The notes below the pieces were generated by a model, which worked only from the letters and a program-made list of their open reading frames with translations, was not told the DNA's origin and did not search any database. A stretch of DNA of 64,000 bases from Runella limosa DSM 17973 (GTDB lineage: Bacteria; Bacteroidota; Bacteroidia; Cytophagales; Spirosomataceae): NCBI RefSeq assembly GCF_000482465.1, contig NZ_KI519426.1:124001-188000 (forward strand). Direction: 5' to 3'. The translations under genes were made by a program, and so were the position numbers. The number at the start of each line of letters is the position of its first letter. Position 1 is the stretch's first letter. Below, one piece after another: positions 16,867 to 23,996 of the stretch.

Positions 16867-17714
16867 TGAACCTCGAAAATATTACATTACAAACCATAGA
16901 AATTGTCCGCCAAGCGGGAGGATTTATAAAACAAGAAGCGGCAAAATTTGACCGTTCGCAAACCGAATACAAAGCCGCCAATAACCTCGTTTCGTACGTT
17001 GACAAAGAAACTGAAAAAATGTTGGTTTCTGGTTTGCGCCAAATTTTACCCGAAGCAGGATTTATTACGGAAGAAGGCACGGCAGGTGAGGAGTCCAATC
17101 CCGATGAATTGTACTGGGTGATTGACCCGCTTGATGGAACGGCCAATTTCATCCACGGCCTACCCGTATATTGCGTAAGTGTGGGATTGGTGCAAAATAG
17201 CATCCCTATTGCTGGGGTGATTTATCATTTAGGAACAGAAGAGCTCTTTTATGGATGGCAAGGCGGAGGAGCGTGGAGTTTGAGTTTACGATATATGTTA
17301 GGAGGACTACCGCTTGAGGAATCGTTCTTGCAAAATGCCACCCGTCTAAAAGTCTCTACCGCATCCACCCTCGGCGATAGTCTTCTGGCCACGGGTTTCC
17401 CTTATTATAAATTTGAAAAGCAAGACCGTTACCTCAAAATCTTAGAAACCCTCATGCAGCGTTGCCACGGTTTGCGACGCATGGGAGCTGCTGCCATTGA
17501 TCTAGCCTACGTTGCGGCGGGTCGTTTTGAAGCTTTTTATGAATATAACCTCAATTCGTGGGACATGGCGGCGGGAGCACTGCTTATTTTAGAAGCAGGT
17601 GGGCAAATTACCGACTTTTCAGGTGGTCAAAATTGGTTGTTTGGAGGTGACGTAATTGCGGGCTGCGCTGCTCAGGCCGAATTGCTAGAGGTGATTCAAG
17701 AACATTGGGGATAA
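16866..17714 (+). CDS. Inositol-monophosphatase family phosphatase (SuhB-like)
   Basis: The protein has 282 residues of the lithium-sensitive FIG superfamily. Metal ligands are visible in ITEEGTAGEE (near residue 69) and WVIDPLDGTANF (Asp87, Asp90), and the second signature SWDMAAGALLILEAGG lies near the C-terminus. It hydrolyses inositol phosphates or related sugar phosphates. Its start overlaps the previous stop as TAATG, implying translational coupling to the nucleotidyltransferase gene. After GGGAW (residue 137) it has about 15 residues more than usual before the TRLKVS strand, a local insertion that leaves the frame intact. Confidence 0.88.
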   Translation: MNLENITLQTIEIVRQAGGFIKQEAAKFDRSQTEYKAANNLVSYVDKETEKMLVSGLRQILPEAGFITEEGTAGEESNPDELYWVIDPLDGTANFIHGLPVYCVSVGLVQNSIPIAGVIYHLGTEELFYGWQGGGAWSLSLRYMLGGLPLEESFLQNATRLKVSTASTLGDSLLATGFPYYKFEKQDRYLKILETLMQRCHGLRRMGAAAIDLAYVAAGRFEAFYEYNLNSWDMAAGALLILEAGGQITDFSGGQNWLFGGDVIAGCAAQAELLEVIQEHWG

Positions 17715-17754
17715 CTCCTGAATGGCGTGTTAGCTAAGTTTGTTAAAAATTTTA

Positions 17755-17853
17755 CCCGCTGATTAGCGCAGATTGAGAAGCGCAGATAATCACAGATGTA
17801 ATTTCTTTTTCAGCGAAAATCTGCGTTTGTATTAATCTGCGGACTTCTGCGGG
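17755..17853. repeat. Dispersed intergenic inverted repeat (CCGCAGATT type)
   Basis: Bases 17755-17774 and 17834-17853 form an imperfect inverted repeat sharing CCCGC and CGCAGATT ends, with more GCAGAT words between them. A related sequence lies at 34969-35000. It is an intergenic repeat family, not coding. Confidence 0.55.
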
Positions 17854-17910
17854 CGAAACAATGAAATTATTTGCTTAACAATGTGTTGAATTACAGGTAA
17901 TTGTTCTTTA

Positions 17911-17962
17911 AAAAAGGCTTTCATGGGTAACTCACAAACGTTACCAACATGAAAGCCTTTTT
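17911..17962 (+). promoter_or_regulatory. Hairpin spanning the esterase start codon
   Basis: Bases 17911-17925 pair perfectly with 17948-17962 (15 bp) and 17926-17931 with 17940-17945 (6 bp), leaving an 8-base loop and a two-base bulge. The downstream arm contains the ATG at 17949 and ends in Ts. The same structure can act as terminator of the upstream transcript and as a block on translation initiation. Confidence 0.7.
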
Positions 17963-19700
17963 GATAGTTAGTCTCTTTCTCGTAAGCTTTTCGCTTTACT
18001 CCCAAGTACCCGAAGAGTATCCCGTTCACCCCGATGCAAAAGTCAAAGAGGGGACACCTAAAGGGGAAATTCTTAAATTCACTTTCGAAAACTCGAAATT
18101 CTTCCCAGGAACTTGGCGGGAATATTGGGTGTATGTTCCTGCGCAATACACGCCTTCACAACCAGCCTGTGTTTATGTCAATCAAGATGGGGTTCAGTGG
18201 CAAGCGCCTACGGTTTTTGACAACCTTATTCACCAAAAAGAAATGCCCGTTACGATTGGGGTGTTTGTGATGCACGGGCGAGTGAAAGCCGAACAGCCAG
18301 AGAATGCGCTAGACCGTTTTAATCGCAGTTTTGAATACGATGGACTTGGGGATACCTATGCTCGTTTTTTATTAGAAGAACTCCTTCCCGAAGTAGAAAC
18401 CAAAAAAACGTCGGATGGAAGAGCTATTCGACTGTCGAAAAATGGCAATGACCGTGCCATTGGCGGGTCGAGTAGTGGGGCCGTTTGTGCGTTTACCGCT
18501 GCTTGGGAACGCCCTGATGCCTTTTCAAGGGTTTTTAGCGCAATTGGTACGTATGTGGGCTTGCGTGGTGCAGACCGTTATGCAACGCTAGTTAGGAAAT
18601 ATGAACCTAAACCTCTCCGCATCTTTTTACAAGACGGTACGAATGACTTAAATATCTACGCGGGCGATTGGTGGATGGCCAATCAGACGATGGAGCGGGC
18701 GTTGATTTTTTCTGGGTATGAAGTGCAGCACATCTGGGGCGAAGGAGCACATAATGGTAAGCATGGGACGGCTATTTTTGCGGATGCCATGCGTTTTTTA
18801 TGGAAAGACTGGCCTCAAACGCCAAAAGTCGGCCAAACCAAGAACCCCATGCTCAACGATATTTTACTCCCCAACGAAGATTGGCAATTGGTAGGCGAAG
18901 GGTATAAATTTGCCGAAGGCTCCACCGCGAATGCCAAAGGAGAGGTGTTTTTTGCCGATGGCGATGCAGCTACGCTTTGGAAAGTGGGTGATAACAATCA
19001 AGTGGGGTTATTTGCCAAAAATTCGGGAAACTCTTATGGGTTAGCTTTCAATCCCGATGGGAAAATGTATTCTTCTACTTTAACAACCAAAGTAATCAAT
19101 GCGTACGATGCGGGCGGAAAACGTACAAAAATCACAGAAGGGTTTGCAGGAAATGATTTGGTGGTCGCCAGCAACGGAAATACCTACGTAACGAGTCCGT
19201 CGCCCGATCCAAAAGTGCCAAGTAAAGTGTGGTTAGTGCGTCCAAATGGGCAAAAATTGGTGGTGGACGAGGGATTAAAATTTCCGAATGGGATTACCCT
19301 TTCACCCGACCAAACATTGCTGTATGTGTCTGATACGCGTTCTCATTGGGTATATAGCTATTCGATTTTACCCGATGGTACGTTGGCCAACAAACAAAAA
19401 TACTATTGGCTACACGCGCCCGACACCGCCGATGACGCAGGGGCAGATGGGATGAAGACCGACCGAGATGGCCGCTTGTACGTGGCGACACGTTTGGGCA
19501 TTCAAGTGTGCGACCAAGCGGGGCGGGTCAATGCCATCATTCCGACTCCCAACGGTGATGTTTCTAATCTTTGTTTTGGGGGCGAAAATTTTGATGTCTT
19601 GTACGCGACTTGCGGCGATAAGGTTTACAAACGCAAAGTCAAAGTAAAAGGAGCAAACGCTTGGGGGCAACCCAACAAGCCCGCCCCTCCGAGGCTTTGA
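17949..19700 (+). CDS. Secreted esterase fused to SMP-30/gluconolactonase domain
   Basis: The protein has 583 residues, with a signal peptide ending at SLYSQ (residue 19). Residues about 40-300 form an esterase-D/feruloyl-esterase-like alpha/beta hydrolase: REYWVYVPAQY, the IGGSSSGA nucleophile elbow near residue 175, FLQDGTNDLN and a late HNGKHG histidine. Residues about 310-570 form a six-bladed SMP-30/gluconolactonase propeller with FAEGSTANAKGEVFFAD, FPNGITLSPDQTLLYVSD and DGMKTDRDGRLYVATRLGIQV. Such fusions are likely to act on plant- or sugar-derived esters and lactones in the periplasm or outside the cell. The start ATG lies inside a strong hairpin. Confidence 0.88.
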   Translation: MKAFLIVSLFLVSFSLYSQVPEEYPVHPDAKVKEGTPKGEILKFTFENSKFFPGTWREYWVYVPAQYTPSQPACVYVNQDGVQWQAPTVFDNLIHQKEMPVTIGVFVMHGRVKAEQPENALDRFNRSFEYDGLGDTYARFLLEELLPEVETKKTSDGRAIRLSKNGNDRAIGGSSSGAVCAFTAAWERPDAFSRVFSAIGTYVGLRGADRYATLVRKYEPKPLRIFLQDGTNDLNIYAGDWWMANQTMERALIFSGYEVQHIWGEGAHNGKHGTAIFADAMRFLWKDWPQTPKVGQTKNPMLNDILLPNEDWQLVGEGYKFAEGSTANAKGEVFFADGDAATLWKVGDNNQVGLFAKNSGNSYGLAFNPDGKMYSSTLTTKVINAYDAGGKRTKITEGFAGNDLVVASNGNTYVTSPSPDPKVPSKVWLVRPNGQKLVVDEGLKFPNGITLSPDQTLLYVSDTRSHWVYSYSILPDGTLANKQKYYWLHAPDTADDAGADGMKTDRDGRLYVATRLGIQVCDQAGRVNAIIPTPNGDVSNLCFGGENFDVLYATCGDKVYKRKVKVKGANAWGQPNKPAPPRL

Positions 19701-19702
19701 TC

Positions 19703-21034
19703 TTAATTACACGGATTTACCTTGACTTCGGCCGTAAAAACAGTGGTGTTTTCGGCCGTGAACCCTGGCTCTAACGTAATCGCTTGGCCTGCTCGGTAGA
19801 TGACATTGGTGGCATTTCCACTGATTTTATTGGTGGCCTTTACCGTTTTGCTGGCTTTCTTGGTGGTGCTTCCTGCGGTGAGGTTGTCGGTAGGGCTTGC
19901 CATCACGATGGCATCGGGGCAGGGTGTGTATTGAATATTCCACGAGACCAAGTACTGATGGGTGGTTGGGTGAGTGTCAGACTTAGATAAGGTAGTTTTA
20001 TCAATCACTTTTGCCACCAAGGTATTATTACCTGACGCGAGGGTGCTGGTGTTTAAAAGATAGGTGTCGCTATTGGTTATCAACGAATTGCCGTTGAGCG
20101 TCCAAGTGATTTCGAGCGTATTTGGGACTGGTTTTAAAGTTGATAATGCAAAGGTGAGGTTTGAATTGGCCGTAAGGGTGGCACTGTTGGCGGGGCTAAA
20201 ACTTGTGATGGAGCTGGCCAAGTTGTGGATTTGCTCAACGATGGCTTCTCGACACACCGAGCAAAAATTGACGCCCAAAAATCGCATCTTGCAATTTTGG
20301 TGGGGGCGATACCAAAGGGCTTGGTTGCCGCTTGTACCATGTTGAAAAATTCCTACGCTGTTGATACCATACCAGTTTTTCCATTTAACCAAACTAGGGT
20401 TGGTTTGCTGGGTCATGTTGGCCGCTTCGCGGGCGTAAACATCTCCTGCCCAATATTCGTCAGAAAGAGCTGAAAAAGAGTGGCCTAGCTCATGTACTGC
20501 AATTTCAAAAGCACTAGCATTGATGGAAGTAGTGGCATAAGCACCTCCCGAACCGCCGTATTCGGTGGAGTTGACAATGATTAAAACTTGGTCATAATCG
20601 GGAAAATTACTGGCCAATACCGAAGAAATAGCGGCGTATTTGGTAGAAACTAAAAGTCGGTGAATGTTGGCATAGTCAAAAGTTGAACCGAAATAATTGT
20701 CTGGGTTTGAGGCAGGAATAACGGGTTCGTTCACATCGGTGGCCGTCGCAGGGTGTTTGGCTCCCGATTGATTGGAAGGCACCTTGACAATATCGACGTT
20801 GAAGTAGTTTTTGTACTCTTTAAACGGGGTAACTGAGAATAAGTAATTGGTGATGTTTTGGGCATCGGTTTTAAATTGGTCTTGTTGCGCGGCGGTATAT
20901 CCGTCGCCTAATAAAACAATATTTATCAGCTTACTTCTGTCGCCGTTGTTGAGCAAAGATTCCGTCGGAAAAGTTTGGGCAAACGAGAGACTAGCACCTA
21001 CCAGCCACCCAAATAGGAGTATAAATCTTTTCAT
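19703..21034 (-). CDS. Secreted M64 family metallopeptidase
   Basis: The protein has 443 residues, with a signal peptide ending near LSFAQ (residue 20). The peptidase domain has the GDGYTAAQQDQF segment and the zinc motif HELGHSFSALSDEYW near residue 182, as in M64 (IgA peptidase-like) enzymes. The last 60 residues (from about 385: NKISGNATNVIYRAGQAITLEPGFTAE) form a 3-coathanger-stack-like beta domain often found at the C-terminus of secreted Bacteroidota proteins. It is the second gene of a two-gene minus-strand unit, one base apart from the 150-residue protein, and is convergent with the esterase fusion (stops two bases apart). Confidence 0.88.
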   Translation of the reverse strand: MKRFILLFGWLVGASLSFAQTFPTESLLNNGDRSKLINIVLLGDGYTAAQQDQFKTDAQNITNYLFSVTPFKEYKNYFNVDIVKVPSNQSGAKHPATATDVNEPVIPASNPDNYFGSTFDYANIHRLLVSTKYAAISSVLASNFPDYDQVLIIVNSTEYGGSGGAYATTSINASAFEIAVHELGHSFSALSDEYWAGDVYAREAANMTQQTNPSLVKWKNWYGINSVGIFQHGTSGNQALWYRPHQNCKMRFLGVNFCSVCREAIVEQIHNLASSITSFSPANSATLTANSNLTFALSTLKPVPNTLEITWTLNGNSLITNSDTYLLNTSTLASGNNTLVAKVIDKTTLSKSDTHPTTHQYLVSWNIQYTPCPDAIVMASPTDNLTAGSTTKKASKTVKATNKISGNATNVIYRAGQAITLEPGFTAENTTVFTAEVKVNPCN

Positions 21035-21035
21035 T

Positions 21036-21488
21036 TTACAAGTCCATGCTAAAAGTGGAAAAATTTTGTGCCCTTGCTCGTTTGTTTTGGGGCTGCAAGG
21101 TGAGTTTTTTCATCTGGCTGGCGTATTGAAAACGTACTATAAACTCGGAGGACTCTTGCGTAGCAACGTGCCGATGAATGGTGCCATCGGGCTCAAACGA
21201 CTCTATGGAGGTGCTCAGTGGGTTATCAATTTCAAGGCTTTTGGCCAATTGCTGTTGCGCATCCAGAATGGAAAAGACAAGCTTGTCGGGAGTATGCGAA
21301 TGCACCTTTTCGTTTTTGATTTTTCCATTCACGATTTTTTTGTCCAGAAGTTGAATTTGAAAGTCATCCCCGTTTTTCACTTTGGAGATTTTAAACGTCA
21401 AAAACATAATCTTCGCCTCTTCTTGCGCTCGTAACTGCGTAAAAGCGCCAGTGAGCATAAATAGTAGTAATAGCCTCCTTGTTTTCAT
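21036..21488 (-). CDS. Exported hypothetical protein, upstream partner of M64 peptidase
   Basis: The 150-residue protein has a signal peptide ending near QLRAQ (residue 21) and a mixed beta-rich mature part with a FLTFKISKVKNGDDFQIQLLDKKIVNGKIK segment. I do not recognise the family. The gene ends one base before the M64 start, so the two are almost certainly co-transcribed. It may assist, inhibit or be cut by the peptidase; none of these can be decided from sequence. Confidence 0.7.
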   Translation of the reverse strand: MKTRRLLLLFMLTGAFTQLRAQEEAKIMFLTFKISKVKNGDDFQIQLLDKKIVNGKIKNEKVHSHTPDKLVFSILDAQQQLAKSLEIDNPLSTSIESFEPDGTIHRHVATQESSEFIVRFQYASQMKKLTLQPQNKRARAQNFSTFSMDL

Positions 21489-21683
21489 GGAAAGGACTGT
21501 TTGTTAAAAATCAATGTAAGGTATCAATAGTTTAGTCAGCTTGCACTCCAAACCATTGAAAATTATCCTACGGTTTTGTGGGAATTTACCTAAAAATGTC
21601 TTAACTTGACCATAGATAAAAATTTTGTTTTTTTTCAATCCTGACGCAACCTTTCCCACTTCCTCTCCGTAACGCTATATTGA

Positions 21684-22265
21684 ATGTTATTTTCTCGTGC
21701 GTTGAAAACATTACCGGAACTTCTTGAGGGCTGCTTGCGCAATGACCGTAAGTGTCAAGAATTGCTTTACAAGCAATTTTATGGCTACGCTATGGGAGTG
21801 TGTATGCGTTATGTGCCCAATCGAGATGAGGCGCTGGAGGTTGTCAACGATGGTTTTTTAAAAATTTTCCAAAAAGTGCAGATGTATGACGCCGATAAGC
21901 CTTTCAAAGTGTGGCTCAAAAAGGTCATGATTAATACTGCCTTGGATTTTTATCGTCAAAACGTGAAATTTCAAAATCACGATGACATTAGTAGCATTGA
22001 AAACACGGCAACAGCGTCGGAGAGTCATTCTGCCCATAGCCAATTGGAATATGAGGAATTGGTTGGGTTGATTCAACAACTCACACCTTCGTACCGAGCC
22101 GTGTTTAACTTATACGTAATTGACGGTTATTCACACGAAGAAATTGCCCAAAAACTGGGTATTAGTGAGGGAACTTCCAAGTCTAACTTGGCACGGGCCC
22201 GCGAAAATTTAAGAAGTATGTTATTGAAAAAGGGAAACGATGAGTATGCAAGAGTTACCAGATGA
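21684..22265 (+). CDS. ECF-type RNA polymerase sigma factor
   Basis: The protein has 193 residues. Region 2 lies at about 20-90 (LYKQFYGYAMGVCMRYVPNRDEALEVVNDGFLKIF, then DKPFKVWLKKVMINTALDFYR). Region 4 lies at about 130-185 (LVGLIQQLTPSYRAVFNLYVIDGYSHEEIAQKLGISEGTSKSNLARARENL). This is the layout of Bacteroidota ECF sigma-70 factors. It overlaps the next gene by 26 bases, so the two are translated together, and the membrane protein made by that gene is the probable sensor or anti-sigma partner. Confidence 0.93.
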   Translation: MLFSRALKTLPELLEGCLRNDRKCQELLYKQFYGYAMGVCMRYVPNRDEALEVVNDGFLKIFQKVQMYDADKPFKVWLKKVMINTALDFYRQNVKFQNHDDISSIENTATASESHSAHSQLEYEELVGLIQQLTPSYRAVFNLYVIDGYSHEEIAQKLGISEGTSKSNLARARENLRSMLLKKGNDEYARVTR

Positions 22266-23769
22266 CAGACTGGACGAACTCTTCAGAAAGTCGTCTGAGG
22301 AGTTTGAGCCAACGTTTGACCCAAAAGCATGGGAAGCCATGCGCCGTAAGTTGGACGACGAGGACACAAAGCCAGGGGCTTGGTGGTGGCGCCGCGCAGG
22401 GGTCATTGGAGGCATTGTGTTGCTTTTAGGCTTGGGAAGTTATTGGTTTTGGCCTAATACAAGTAAAATTCAGGCTGTTTCTACGAAAATTGAAACGAAG
22501 ACAGCGGTGTCTCAACCAAATGCCCCGAAGGTAAGTGAGCCAAGCCAATCGAAAAAGGTAGCCTACGAAATCAATGTTTCTGAAACACAAAAAAACAACC
22601 CCGATGCAGCGCAAGAAGAAGCCCCTACACTGGATGAAAAACCGCGTCTAGCATTAGAGAAAAAAGAAAAAGAGCAGTTAACCCAAATTCAACAAGCTAA
22701 AAAACAGTCCATTGCGTCTATTAAAGCGCGTTCTGGTGCAGTAGATGTAACCCGTAAAAAATCGCTTGCCCTTAAAAACACGCGGGAGCCTGTTTTAAAA
22801 CAAACCGAAGAGGATGGCCAAACGACCCGTTGGGTAAAGGATTCAAAGAACAAACGAGTTACGACTGAAAAGGTAAGCTCGAAGTCTCCGTCGGATGTTT
22901 TTTCCTCAGAAAGAAAGCAAGATAAAAAGAGAGATACGATGGTTTCGGTTGTGCTAAAGGATACCGAGTCCGACGAGCGTGTGCCTCAGGCTTCTTCCAA
23001 TGAACCTCAAGGGCTCACAAATTTCAATATTACGTTGAATGAACTTGTGGCTAAAAACTGGAAGCTGCTTGCCGTATCTGTTGCAGAACCAACGGTAACG
23101 TATTTGCCACCCGCTCCGCCTCCTGTTGTAAAGAGAAAAGAATCGGCCGAACCTCCCACCGCTTTTCAGAAAGGACTGAGCACGCGTGTGGTAGCGACGC
23201 CCGATTTGAGTTTTATCTCGTCGAGCGAAATGCTTAAAAACCCTCGTTTGGCGTTGGGTATGATGTTGGAGTACCGTTTTGCGCGCCGCTGGAGCATTCA
23301 GTTGGGCGTTATAAAAAGTGATAAAGTCTATACAGCCACGGGCGAGCAGTACAAATGGCCTGAAATTTGGAACTCACAAAAAGCCAGACCAACGGAAGTG
23401 GCGGCCAATTGTAAGGTATTAGACATCCCAATCAATATCCGTTTTGATGTTTTGGAAGGCCGTCGAAGTCGGTGGTTTGTATCGTCGGGTGTATCGAGCT
23501 ACAAGATGATAAATGAAAGGTATGATTATACCTACCCACTGCATTCATATCCAAAATGGATGAGCTGGGAAGGTTCAACGGGTAGTTATTGGTTGGGCGT
23601 GTTGAATGCTTCGGTGGGAGTGGAACGACAAATTGGTCGTAATTTTTCGCTCCAAGTAGAGCCATTTTGGAAAATTCCCATGGCCGAAGTGGGCTTTGGG
23701 AAAATTAGACTTCAGACTTCAGGCATTTTCATTTCCGCTAAATATCGTTTATCGCGAACAGGGTTTTGA
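22240..23769 (+). CDS. Membrane-spanning partner of the ECF sigma factor with porin-like C-terminus
   Basis: The protein has 509 residues. A cytoplasmic N-terminus of about 50 residues (DDRLDELFRKSSEEFEPTFDPKAWEAM) precedes one membrane helix (about 53-72: GVIGGIVLLLGLGSYWFW). A long Lys/Ser/Glu-rich periplasmic stretch (about 75-250) follows. The C-terminal 200 residues have beta strands like a small outer-membrane barrel and end in ISAKYRLSRTGF. The N-terminal part probably binds the sigma factor encoded just upstream. This layout, from inner membrane to a barrel-like domain, is common for ECF neighbours in Cytophagales, but its signal is unknown. The stop codon lies in a repeat hairpin. 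Confidence 0.75.
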   Translation: MSMQELPDDRLDELFRKSSEEFEPTFDPKAWEAMRRKLDDEDTKPGAWWWRRAGVIGGIVLLLGLGSYWFWPNTSKIQAVSTKIETKTAVSQPNAPKVSEPSQSKKVAYEINVSETQKNNPDAAQEEAPTLDEKPRLALEKKEKEQLTQIQQAKKQSIASIKARSGAVDVTRKKSLALKNTREPVLKQTEEDGQTTRWVKDSKNKRVTTEKVSSKSPSDVFSSERKQDKKRDTMVSVVLKDTESDERVPQASSNEPQGLTNFNITLNELVAKNWKLLAVSVAEPTVTYLPPAPPPVVKRKESAEPPTAFQKGLSTRVVATPDLSFISSSEMLKNPRLALGMMLEYRFARRWSIQLGVIKSDKVYTATGEQYKWPEIWNSQKARPTEVAANCKVLDIPINIRFDVLEGRRSRWFVSSGVSSYKMINERYDYTYPLHSYPKWMSWEGSTGSYWLGVLNASVGVERQIGRNFSLQVEPFWKIPMAEVGFGKIRLQTSGIFISAKYRLSRTGF

Positions 23770-23967
23770 GAAACCCTTGGCGCTGGTACTCGGCGTAGTG
23801 GTCGGGTTTTGAGAAACCCGACCCACCGTGCTGAGGGTTTCTCAAAACCCGAATAACAGTGTGAAGGGTTTCTCAAAACCCGACCAAAACCTGCGCCGCC
23901 GTGTGCTGAGGGTTTCTCAAAACCCGAATAAACCTGTGCCACCGTGCAAGAGGGTTTCTCAAAACCC
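23761..23967. repeat. Cluster of six GGGTTT-CTCA-AAACCC hairpins
   Basis: Six 16-base hairpins lie at 23761, 23804 (both GGGTTTTGAGAAACCC), 23835, 23866, 23910 and 23952 (all GGGTTTCTCAAAACCC). Copies two to four are exactly 31 bases apart and the others 42-44. The first contains the stop codon of the preceding gene. Spacers share CCACCGTG and GTGCTGA words. There are no cas genes and no constant long spacer length, so this is not a CRISPR array. Related hairpins with other stems lie at 41436-41745. Confidence 0.85.
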
Positions 23968-23996
23968 GACCCAAACAGCGAATCAAGGCTGATTCC

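Noticed and set aside
23761-23967. CRISPR array
   Set aside because: The repeats are only 16 bases, are in both orientations, and have spacers of 15-28 bases sharing words; no cas gene is present.
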